The notes under the pieces are model-generated. The model made no database searches and was not told where the DNA came from. It saw only the letters and a program-made list of their open reading frames with translations. A stretch of DNA of 6,105 nt from Alistipes sp. (GTDB lineage Bacteria; Bacteroidota; Bacteroidia; Bacteroidales; Rikenellaceae), in the NCBI GenBank assembly GCA_017391185.1, contig JAFOZN010000099.1, forward strand, positions 1 through 6,105. The letters are read 5' to 3'. This document shows, one piece after another, positions 1-6,105 of this stretch. A program made the position numbers and the translations under genes. Within the stretch, counting starts at the first letter, position 1. Each line of letters begins with the position of its first letter.

Positions 1-1609
1 AACATCACTCTTGGAGCTACTCCCCAAGATTAATCTCGATTGCAAATATCCCATGTTGGCCGCATTTGTCAACAACCGCATCAAGGAGCTTAACTACAAA
101 ATCTACAAGCCCCTTACGCTTCAATATATAGATATCACCAACCTCGAAGGTTACAGAGTATATCAGCGTACAATATCTTTTATCGTACATAAAGCCGTCA
201 GAGATCTCTACGGATCACGTAAATTCTACATACGCCACTCGCTGGGGCACGGACTCTATTGCGAATTTGCGGATGGAGAGGAGTTGGATTCGGCTCAGAT
301 TGAGGCTTTGCGCCGACAGATGCAACTCATCATCTCGGCTCGCTACCCCATCCATCGCCAAAAACTACTCACCGAGGAGGTTGAGAAGATATACCGAGAG
401 TATGGTTTTGAGGATAAGATCACACTACTTAACTCACAAAAACGCCTTTACAGCGACATCCATCGCATGGCCGATTTGGTGGGATATTTCTACGGCGCGC
501 TCACTCCCGATTCGGGATATATTCACCTATTTGATATTAGAAAATACTATCATGGATTCTATATCGCTCTGCCTACGCAGAACGACCCTCAGACTCTCGA
601 TCTGAATGTGCATTGGAACAAGATGTTCGATATCTTCCAAGAGTATCATCAATGGGTGGATATCATGGGAATACCTACCGTAGGCCACCTCAACGAGAAG
701 TATTTGGCAGGTGATAGCAGCGAGCTGATCAAGATTGCCGAGGCATTTCATGAGAAAAAAATCGCCGCTATGGCCGATCAGATTGACCACGCCAATTCTA
801 CTCAAGGGACTCGCGTTGTATTGATTTCGGGGCCTTCGTCAAGTGGCAAGACCACCACAGCGAAGCGTCTTGGCATACAGTTGCGTATCTTGGGTTTGGA
901 TCCTGTGCTGATTTCACTCGATGACTACTTTGTCAATCGTGAAAAGACTCCAAGAGATGAGTCGGGAGATTATGACTTCGAGGCTCTTGAGGCCATTGAT
1001 CTGGAGCTTCTGAACAGCGACCTCAAGCGTTTGATGGATGGCGAGAATGTCGAGGTGCCACGTTACGACTTTATCAGCGGAACTCGCCAATGGCACGACA
1101 AACCGCTTAAGCTCAACAAGCGATCGGTGCTGATTATGGAGGGCATACATGGGCTCAATCCACGCCTTACGCCGAGCATCCCACGCGACAAGAAATTCTG
1201 CATCTATGTCTCGTGTCTGACTTCGGTGGCGATGGACTCTCTGACACGCATCTCCACTTCGGACAACCGACTCTTAAGACGCATTACACGCGACTACTCT
1301 ACGCGTGGATGCGATGCGCTATCTACCCTACAACGCTGGCCGAGCGTTAGACGTGGCGAGGAGAAGCATATCTTCCCTTATCAGGAGAATGCCGATGTGA
1401 TATTCAACTCTTCGCTCTTCTACGAGATCTCCATCCTACGCTCCCGTGTAGAGCCAATCCTAAGAGAGGTACCCGACATTGTACCTGAGTATGGCGAGGC
1501 AAAACGTTTGCTCAAATTCCTGCAAAACTTCCTCCCGATATCGAGCGAGGAGATTCCTCCGACATCTCTACTGAGAGAGTTTATCGGAGGTAGCAGTTTT
1601 AAATATTAA
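1..1609 (+). CDS. Nucleoside (uridine-type) kinase with N-terminal ThrRS-like TGS/editing-like region, 5' partial
   Basis: This is a probable cytosolic nucleotide-salvage enzyme that transfers phosphate from ATP to a nucleoside, most likely uridine or cytidine. The frame is open to the left edge (reading from base 2) with no ATG near the edge. The first TTG at base 11 sits inside a run reading TSLLELLPKI that resembles the interior of a TGS domain, so the true start is upstream and perhaps 15-25 residues are missing. Numbering from base 11: residues about 1-50 are TGS-like, about 50-190 resemble the second domain of threonyl-tRNA synthetase, and about 265-480 form a P-loop kinase. Kinase motifs are Walker A GPSSSGKTT (274-282), SLDDYF (D304, D305), GDYDFE (from 319), PRYDF (350-354), EGIHGLNP (from E377) and an Arg-rich lid (418-428) like that of uridine kinase. 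It ends with TAA, 39 bases before gcvP. The kinase fold is secure; the exact substrate is inferred, and another small-molecule kinase of the PRK/uridine kinase family remains possible. Confidence 0.9.
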   Translation, partial: TSLLELLPKINLDCKYPMLAAFVNNRIKELNYKIYKPLTLQYIDITNLEGYRVYQRTISFIVHKAVRDLYGSRKFYIRHSLGHGLYCEFADGEELDSAQIEALRRQMQLIISARYPIHRQKLLTEEVEKIYREYGFEDKITLLNSQKRLYSDIHRMADLVGYFYGALTPDSGYIHLFDIRKYYHGFYIALPTQNDPQTLDLNVHWNKMFDIFQEYHQWVDIMGIPTVGHLNEKYLAGDSSELIKIAEAFHEKKIAAMADQIDHANSTQGTRVVLISGPSSSGKTTTAKRLGIQLRILGLDPVLISLDDYFVNREKTPRDESGDYDFEALEAIDLELLNSDLKRLMDGENVEVPRYDFISGTRQWHDKPLKLNKRSVLIMEGIHGLNPRLTPSIPRDKKFCIYVSCLTSVAMDSLTRISTSDNRLLRRITRDYSTRGCDALSTLQRWPSVRRGEEKHIFPYQENADVIFNSSLFYEISILRSRVEPILREVPDIVPEYGEAKRLLKFLQNFLPISSEEIPPTSLLREFIGGSSFKY

Positions 1610-1648
1610 TTAAGGAGAAAGATTACAACAATAAAACTACGAAAGAAA

Positions 1649-4477
1649 ATGTTTGACAAATTTATGAATCGCCACATCGGTGTGGCAAACAAGGAGGATC
1701 TCGATCAGATGCTCCAAGTAATAGGAGTGGAGTCTATAGAGGAGCTTATCTCACAGGTGATCCCCGCTTCGATCCGTCTAAAGAAGCCTATCGCTATCGG
1801 CGAGGGCATGAGCGAGTATGAGTTCTCGGCTCACGTAGCATCACTTGCAGCAAAGAACCAGCAGTTGCGTTCCTTCATCGGTATGGGTTACTACCCTACT
1901 GCTGTGCCTGCCGTAGTGAGCCGCAATGTGTTTGAGAACCCTGCATGGTACACCTCATACACACCCTACCAGGCCGAGATTTCGCAAGGTCGATTGGAGG
2001 CTCTGCTCAATTACCAGACTGCCATCCTCTCGCTCACAGGCATGCAGATTGCCAACTGCTCACTCTTGGATGAGTCAACAGCGGCAGCTGAGGCTATGCT
2101 GATGATGTATGCTTTGCGCTCACGCGAGGCAGTTAAGCAAGGTCGCAACCAGCTATTCGTGGATAGAGATATTTTCCCTCAGACATTAGACCTGTTGCTC
2201 ACCCGTTCGGAGCCATTCGGTATCGAGCTTATAGTGGATGACTATGCCACATATAACTTCACAGGCATGGAGTTCGGTGCCATCGTGCAGTACCCATCGG
2301 CTTCGGGCGAGATCCGCGATTATAAGGCCTTCACCGAGGCTGCGCATGAGGCTGGCGCACTCCTAACGGCTCAGGCCGACATCCTCTCTTTGGCACTGCT
2401 CACACCTCCTGCAGAGTGGGGCGCAGATATTGCGGTAGGCTCTACTCAGCGTCTGGGTTGTCCTATGGGATTCGGCGGTCCATCGGCAGGTTATATGGCT
2501 TGCCGCGAGGCTTACAAGCGTAATATCCCTGGTCGTATCATCGGTGTATCGGTAGATCGTCTGGGCAATAAGGCTTTGCGTATGTCTCTCCAGATGCGCG
2601 AGCAGCATATCAAGCGCGAGAAGGCTACTTCAAATATCTGTACCGCTTCGGCTTTGATGGCTTCGATGGTGGGATTCTACTGTATATATAATGGTCCTGA
2701 GGGTCTAAAGCGTGCCGCTATGACAGCTCACACTTCGGCTGTTTCGGTAGCTCAGGCTTTGGTGGCTTTGGGTTACAATCTTACCTCAAAGAGCATCTTC
2801 GACACTTTGGAGGTCGAGGCTGAGGCTGCCGTAATCCAAGATATCGCTTTGGAGCGTGGCATCAACTTCTACTACCCAACCGAGGGCAGAGTACACATCT
2901 CATTCGATGAGGTTACAACGCCTGAGGAGTTGGATAGCGTAGTGGAGATCTTTGCCGAGGCTAAGGGCCGTAAGGCTAAGGCTGTGAAGCTCTCTGATGA
3001 GCCTGCAATCCCATCACACCTACTCCGTCAGAGCCCAATTTTGGCAGAGCCTATCTTCAACAAATACCACTCGGAGAGCGACATGATGCGTTACATCAAG
3101 CGTCTGGAGCTTCGCGATATTTCGCTCGCAAACTCTATGATTTCGCTCGGCTCTTGCACTATGAAGCTCAACGCCGCAGCCATCATGCAGCCACTCTCGC
3201 TCTCAGGCTTCCAGAATATGCACCCATTTGCACCTGAGGCTCAGACAGAGGGTTACCGCGAGCTTATCGCAGAGCTTGAGAAGGACCTCTCTGCGATCAC
3301 AGGCTTCGCCGCTTGCTCTTTGCAGCCTAATTCGGGTGCCGCGGGCGAGTATGCAGGTTTGATGGTTATCCGCGCCTACCACCAGAGTCGCGGTCAGGGT
3401 TATCGTAACATAATCCTTATCCCTGCTTCGGCACACGGTACAAACCCAGCTTCGGCAGCTATGGCAGGCATGAAGATCGTGACGGTAGCATGCGATCAGA
3501 ATGGTAACATTGACGTAGAGGATCTCAAGGCTAAGGCTGAGGAGTATAGCTCGGAGCTTTGCGGATTGATGGTAACATATCCTTCGACACATGGAGTCTT
3601 CGAGAGCCGTATCCGCGAGATTGTCGATGCGGTACACGATGCAGGCGGTCAGGTATATATGGACGGTGCGAATATGAATGCTCAGGTGGGCTTGACCAAC
3701 CCTGGTTATATCGGCGCCGATGTCTGCCACCTCAACCTCCACAAGACCTTCGCTATGCCTCACGGCGGTGGTGGCCCAGGTGTAGGTCCTATCTGTGTAG
3801 CAGAGCACCTCAAGCCATTCTTGCCATCGCACCCAATCGTAGCAACAGGCGGTGAAGATGGTATCACAGCAGTAGCTTCGGCTCCTTGGGGCTCGGCAAT
3901 GCTTCTGCCAATTACATACGGATATATTAAAATGCTCGGCGAGGAGGGTTTGCGCCATGCAACTGAGATGGCAATCGTAAATGCCAACTATATGTCTTCA
4001 GCCTTGAAGAACGAGTATCGCACATACTATTCGGGCGAGACAGGCAGAGTAGGTCACGAGATGATTCTCGACCTGACAAACTTCAAGAAGGATTACGGTA
4101 TCGACTGTGGCGATATTGCACACCGATTGATGGATTACGGCTTCCACGCCCCAACGCTCTCGTTCCCTGTGCATGAGACCTTGATGGTCGAGCCAACAGA
4201 GTCGGAGCCTAAGGCTGAGATGGATCGCTTTATGGAGGCACTCATCCAGATCAAGCGCGAGTGCGAGGCGGCAGCCGCTTCGGGCGAGAAGGATAATGTG
4301 GTGGTGAACGCTCCACACACAGCCGTAGAGCTTGCAGGCGAGTGGTCACATCCATACTCTCGCACAGAGGCAGCCTTCCCATTGGAGTGGGTCAAGGAGT
4401 CGAAGTTCTTCCCATACGTCACCAAGATCGACAACGGCTACGGCGATAGAAATCTCTGTTGTTGCAATGTAGATTAA
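1649..4477 (+). CDS. gcvP: Glycine dehydrogenase (decarboxylating), P-protein of the glycine cleavage system
   Basis: The P-protein is a PLP enzyme that decarboxylates glycine and passes the aminomethyl group to the lipoyl arm of GcvH; with GcvT and Lpd this feeds 5,10-methylene-tetrahydrofolate. At 942 residues it is the long homodimeric form, in which the two halves (GcvPA-like and GcvPB-like) are one chain; the E. coli protein is about 957. The N-terminus has the typical NRHIG and GMGYYPT...NPAWYTSYTPYQAEISQGRLE segments. The N-half has GSTQRLGCPMGFGGP (264-278). The C-half has LNLHKTFAMPHGGGGPG, with K699 as the expected PLP Schiff-base lysine. The end, YGDRNL followed by Cys937-939, matches the family's C-terminus, so the gene is complete. 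The ATG at 1649 is the only good start: the frame is closed upstream by the TAA of the preceding gene and contains no other start. No glycine riboswitch or promoter is visible upstream, and co-transcription with the kinase gene is likely. gcvT and gcvH are not nearby in this window. Confidence 0.98.
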   Translation: MFDKFMNRHIGVANKEDLDQMLQVIGVESIEELISQVIPASIRLKKPIAIGEGMSEYEFSAHVASLAAKNQQLRSFIGMGYYPTAVPAVVSRNVFENPAWYTSYTPYQAEISQGRLEALLNYQTAILSLTGMQIANCSLLDESTAAAEAMLMMYALRSREAVKQGRNQLFVDRDIFPQTLDLLLTRSEPFGIELIVDDYATYNFTGMEFGAIVQYPSASGEIRDYKAFTEAAHEAGALLTAQADILSLALLTPPAEWGADIAVGSTQRLGCPMGFGGPSAGYMACREAYKRNIPGRIIGVSVDRLGNKALRMSLQMREQHIKREKATSNICTASALMASMVGFYCIYNGPEGLKRAAMTAHTSAVSVAQALVALGYNLTSKSIFDTLEVEAEAAVIQDIALERGINFYYPTEGRVHISFDEVTTPEELDSVVEIFAEAKGRKAKAVKLSDEPAIPSHLLRQSPILAEPIFNKYHSESDMMRYIKRLELRDISLANSMISLGSCTMKLNAAAIMQPLSLSGFQNMHPFAPEAQTEGYRELIAELEKDLSAITGFAACSLQPNSGAAGEYAGLMVIRAYHQSRGQGYRNIILIPASAHGTNPASAAMAGMKIVTVACDQNGNIDVEDLKAKAEEYSSELCGLMVTYPSTHGVFESRIREIVDAVHDAGGQVYMDGANMNAQVGLTNPGYIGADVCHLNLHKTFAMPHGGGGPGVGPICVAEHLKPFLPSHPIVATGGEDGITAVASAPWGSAMLLPITYGYIKMLGEEGLRHATEMAIVNANYMSSALKNEYRTYYSGETGRVGHEMILDLTNFKKDYGIDCGDIAHRLMDYGFHAPTLSFPVHETLMVEPTESEPKAEMDRFMEALIQIKRECEAAAASGEKDNVVVNAPHTAVELAGEWSHPYSRTEAAFPLEWVKESKFFPYVTKIDNGYGDRNLCCCNVD

Positions 4478-4494
4478 CCTTAGAGTTAGACAAT

Positions 4495-4532
4495 AAATAA
4501 GCCGCATCCCACGATGGGAATGCGGCTTATTT
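4495..4532 (+). terminator. Hairpin terminator after gcvP
   Basis: An inverted repeat begins 17 bases after the gcvP stop. The left arm at 4495-4511 pairs with the right arm at 4515-4532 around a CGA loop, giving about 17 base pairs with one bulged A (4519 or 4520). The core GCCGCAT/ATGCGGC is GC-rich, and the right arm ends in TTATTTT, giving a U-rich tail. The left arm starts with AAATAA, so the structure also has a T-rich tail on the other strand and could work in both directions. It separates gcvP from the next gene, which has its own promoter. Confidence 0.9.
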
Positions 4533-4572
4533 TGACAGAACAGCTCTCAAAATCAATTTTTCCCTGCCGAAA

Positions 4573-4604
4573 TTTGGCACTTCACAGCGAAGTATGTACC
4601 TTTG
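4573..4604 (+). promoter_or_regulatory. Bacteroides-type sigma-A promoter for the SlyD-like gene
   Basis: The -33 element TTTG (4573-4576) and the -7 element TACCTTTG (4597-4604) match the Bacteroidota consensus TTTG / TAnnTTTG exactly, with 20 bases between them, which is in the usual range. Transcription would start near 4610-4613, leaving a leader of about 40 bases before the ATG at 4652. The leader is A/T-rich and has no Shine-Dalgarno sequence, as is normal for this phylum. Location just after the gcvP terminator supports the call. Confidence 0.85.
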
Positions 4605-4610
4605 TGAGGT

Positions 4611-4624
4611 TTCAAACATTTGAA
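4611..4624. promoter_or_regulatory. Short palindrome at the presumed transcription start (possible operator)
   Basis: TTCAAA-CA-TTTGAA is a perfect inverted repeat with 6-base arms and a 2-base spacer. It begins 6 bases after the -7 element, so it would overlap or directly follow the transcription start of the SlyD-like gene. The position would suit a repressor site, but a 6-base palindrome in AT-rich DNA can arise by chance and no regulator is known to me for it. Confidence 0.25.
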
Positions 4625-4651
4625 GAATCAATAATTAAACTTTAGAAAGAT

Positions 4652-5191
4652 ATGAAAGTAGAAAATAGCAAGATGGTGTCAGTGCACTACACATTGACAG
4701 TTGACGGTGCAGTAGCAGACAAGTCGGCAGAGGGCAAGCCATTGCAGTTTATCTGCGGTACAGGTATGCTTTTGCCTAAGTTCGAGGGTGCAATCATGGG
4801 TAAGGAGCCAGGTGAGAAGGTATCGTTCACGTTGGAGCCAAAGGATGGCTACGGCGAGTTGGATCCACAGGCTATCGTAGAGTTGCCAAAGACTATCTTT
4901 ATGGTAGATGGCAAGGTAGCAGAGGAGATTCTCTTCGTAGGTAACATCATCCCTATGGCAAGCCAGGAGGGCTACCGCATGAACGGCGTAGTGAAGGCTG
5001 TCGGTGAGGAGAGCGTTACTATGGACTTCAACCACCCTATGGCTGGCAAGACTTTGAACTTCGATGTAGAGGTTGTCGAGGTACGCGATGTAACTCCTGA
5101 GGATTTGGCTGCACAGGGCGGTTGCAACTGCGGTTGCAGCGGTAACTGCGAGAGCGGTTGTGACGGCGGCTGCGAGGGTGGCTGTAATTAA
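4652..5191 (+). CDS. slyD: SlyD-like FKBP-type peptidyl-prolyl cis-trans isomerase with Cys-only metal-binding tail
   Basis: This cytosolic protein of 179 residues probably speeds prolyl isomerisation, acts as a chaperone and binds metal ions. There is no signal peptide. The FKBP fold is split: residues about 1-70 and 124-150 make the core, and about 72-123 make the insert-in-flap (IF) chaperone domain typical of SlyD. Recognisable segments are DGYGELDP (65-72), ELPKTIF (77-83) and the SlyD signature FNHPMAGKTLNFDVEV (126-141), followed by VRDVTPEDL. After residue 156 comes a tail with seven cysteines at 158, 160, 162, 166, 170, 174 and 178 and no histidine. E. coli SlyD has instead a long mixed His/Cys/Asp tail. 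The ATG at 4652 sits about 40 bases after a strong promoter, and the gene is flanked by hairpins on both sides, so it is probably monocistronic. Fold assignment is secure. The metal bound and any role in metalloenzyme maturation are inferred; the symbol follows family resemblance. Confidence 0.95.
   Translation: MKVENSKMVSVHYTLTVDGAVADKSAEGKPLQFICGTGMLLPKFEGAIMGKEPGEKVSFTLEPKDGYGELDPQAIVELPKTIFMVDGKVAEEILFVGNIIPMASQEGYRMNGVVKAVGEESVTMDFNHPMAGKTLNFDVEVVEVRDVTPEDLAAQGGCNCGCSGNCESGCDGGCEGGCN
5135..5185 (+). repeat. Imperfect 12-base tandem repeat coding for the Cys-x3 tail
   Basis: From Cys162 to Cys178 of the SlyD-like protein, a cysteine codon (TGC or TGT) recurs exactly every 12 bases: 5135, 5147, 5159, 5171 and 5183. 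The intervening residues are SGN, ESG, DGG and EGG. The regular unit suggests growth of the tail by slippage or local duplication, though third-base changes show it is not recent. Confidence 0.6.
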
Positions 5192-5212
5192 TTGGCACAC
5201 AAACTTATATAA

Positions 5213-5242
5213 TAAGGCATTACACTACGGTGTGATGCCTTA
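5213..5242 (+). terminator. Hairpin with UACG tetraloop after the SlyD-like gene
   Basis: The arms TAAGGCATTACAC (5213-5225) and GTGTGATGCCTTA (5230-5242) pair over 13 positions with one G-U pair (5221 with 5234). The loop is TACG closed by C-G, that is cUACGg, a member of the very stable UNCG tetraloop class. It starts 22 bases after the stop. The following T-tract is weak (ATTTAT), so termination may be partial and some transcripts may continue into the kinase-like gene, whose likely start is 16 bases on. Confidence 0.75.
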
Positions 5243-5257
5243 ATTTATAGATTACAA

Positions 5258-6105
5258 GTGATACTTATCTCCAACATAGTAGATTCATTGGATAGCCATT
5301 TCACCCTTTGGCGCACGCTCAAGGGTGTGGAGATCGTGCGTCATCAAGGCAGGCTCATATATTCAGCAGGCAATGTCTCAGTGGTCTTTCAAGTATGGCA
5401 CGAAGGTGTCAAAAAATCGCTAAAGTGTTATATACGCTCATCCAAGAACCTACCCTACATATACAAATCGGATTTTTACGCCAAAGAGCTCTGCGTATTC
5501 GACATTGCGGGCAGACGTACTTGGGTGGATTGTCTGCTTACGCCCTACATCGAGGGCATAACGCTCGATGAGGCAATCTGCAAAGCTGAGCGAGGGGAGG
5601 AGTTCGAGGCGTTGGCTGAGGAGTTTGACCGCATGGCTGGGTGGCTCTTGGAGAAGCCATTTGCCCATGGCGACCTGAAGCCCGAAAATATCATCGTAAT
5701 GGAGAACGGCAAGATGCGAGCCATAGATTGGGATGCCGCTTTTCTGCCTGGGCTGAGCCAAAATCCCGCCACCGAGCGTGGTACGGCAGCTTATCAACAT
5801 CCCTTGCGAGGGAGTGAGATGTACGATAAGCATATAGATGACTACTCGATAGCCATGCTCTCGACCATGTTACATCTCTACGCCATAAAGCCAGAGATGA
5901 GTTCTCACTTTAAATCTTTTCACGAGCCGAAACTTTTGCCTAAAGCAATAATCGGCCACACGACAGAGGAGTTTGAATCAATCCTCGATCTCTTCGCCCG
6001 CCAAGGCATGGCGCGAGAGTATCAGATAGCCAAGATGTTAAGAAGTAGCCACGCTCAATTATTTGACCTAAGGCGCATGATGGGGATAAAATGCATAGAA
6101 GAGTC
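5258..6105 (+). CDS. Divergent protein-kinase-like protein, 3' partial
   Basis: The frame is open from 5216 to the right edge. From the likely GTG start it encodes at least 282 residues without a stop. Kinase landmarks, numbered from GTG: a loop SAGNVSVVF (36-44) in place of the Gly-rich loop, beta-3 lysine K56 in SLKCY, possible helix-C glutamate E77, hinge-like TPYIEGITL (95-103), catalytic loop HGDLKPEN (137-144, D139 and N144), metal-binding D157 in IDWDAA, GTAAYQHP (175-182) like the GTxxYxxPE segment, and D194 in DDYS like subdomain IX. The key residues are present, so phosphotransfer is plausible. HGD and IDWD resemble aminoglycoside phosphotransferase or lipopolysaccharide-kinase types, whereas LKPEN and GTxAY resemble Ser/Thr kinases. 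There is no signal peptide and no clear membrane segment in the visible part. The start is uncertain: no in-frame ATG occurs before 5633, which would remove the N-lobe; TTG at 5288 is an alternative. The substrate is unknown and the C-terminus is outside the window. Confidence 0.85.
   Translation, partial: MILISNIVDSLDSHFTLWRTLKGVEIVRHQGRLIYSAGNVSVVFQVWHEGVKKSLKCYIRSSKNLPYIYKSDFYAKELCVFDIAGRRTWVDCLLTPYIEGITLDEAICKAERGEEFEALAEEFDRMAGWLLEKPFAHGDLKPENIIVMENGKMRAIDWDAAFLPGLSQNPATERGTAAYQHPLRGSEMYDKHIDDYSIAMLSTMLHLYAIKPEMSSHFKSFHEPKLLPKAIIGHTTEEFESILDLFARQGMAREYQIAKMLRSSHAQLFDLRRMMGIKCIEE

Noticed and set aside
1612..1617. AAGGAG as a Shine-Dalgarno site for gcvP
   Set aside because: It is 31 bases before the ATG, far outside the working range, and no alternative in-frame start lies closer to it.
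1610..1648. Possible glycine riboswitch before gcvP
   Set aside because: The gap is only 39 bases, much too short for a glycine aptamer, and shows no hairpin structure.
3203..3958. A 251-codon open frame on the - strand inside gcvP
   Set aside because: It lies wholly opposite strongly conserved gcvP coding sequence, its translation is rich in Cys, Arg and His without any recognisable domain, and it reflects the codon use of the sense gene.
4679..5200. A 173-codon open frame on the - strand covering the SlyD-like gene
   Set aside because: It mirrors nearly the whole sense gene, has a low-complexity Ala/Thr start that is the antisense of the Cys/Gly repeat, and has no promoter with both elements.
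5198..5205. TAAGTTTG on the - strand, a match to the Bacteroides -7 element
   Set aside because: No TTTG -33 element lies at the right distance, and the site would drive transcription antisense to the SlyD-like gene with no gene to serve.
5450..5833. A 127-codon frame on the - strand and an 87-codon + frame at 5308-5571
   Set aside because: Both overlap the kinase frame, which shows clear conserved motifs through the same stretch; these are frame shadows.

Overview
The window looks like chromosomal DNA from a member of the Bacteroidota, most likely the order Bacteroidales. Three things point there: a clear Bacteroides-type promoter (TTTG at -33 and TAnnTTTG at -7) in front of the third gene, the absence of usable Shine-Dalgarno sequences before any start, and a TGS-domain nucleoside kinase of the form commonly found in that phylum. 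A Rikenellaceae/Alistipes-like host is possible, but the sequence does not settle the genus. All four genes lie on the + strand and together cover nearly the whole window.

Layout: (1) bases 1-1609 hold the 3' part of a nucleoside (uridine-type) kinase with an N-terminal threonyl-tRNA-synthetase-like region; its start lies before the window. (2) After only 39 bases comes gcvP (1649-4477), the complete single-chain P-protein of the glycine cleavage system. It is closed by a strong hairpin terminator at 4495-4532. (3) A new transcription unit starts from the promoter at 4573-4604 and carries a SlyD-like FKBP peptidyl-prolyl isomerase (4652-5191) with a cysteine-only metal-binding tail. A second hairpin with a UACG tetraloop follows at 5213-5242. 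(4) From a probable GTG start at 5258 an open frame runs off the right edge. It encodes a divergent protein-kinase-like protein. It has no ATG near its N-terminus and no stop in the window, so it is easily overlooked.

How the genes relate: the kinase and gcvP are probably co-transcribed, which would place nucleotide salvage beside one-carbon supply from glycine, but that functional link is only inference. The partner genes gcvT, gcvH and lpd are not in the window. The SlyD-like gene is an independent unit for folding or metal handling. The last gene may depend on readthrough from it, because no promoter is visible in the short gap.

Most of the window is ordinary housekeeping DNA, and I see no mobile element, CRISPR array, tRNA or rRNA. 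The parts worth a second look are the atypical kinase at the right end, the regular Cys-x3 tail of the SlyD-like protein, the degenerate synthetase-like module of the nucleoside kinase, and the palindrome at the presumed transcription start of the SlyD-like gene.
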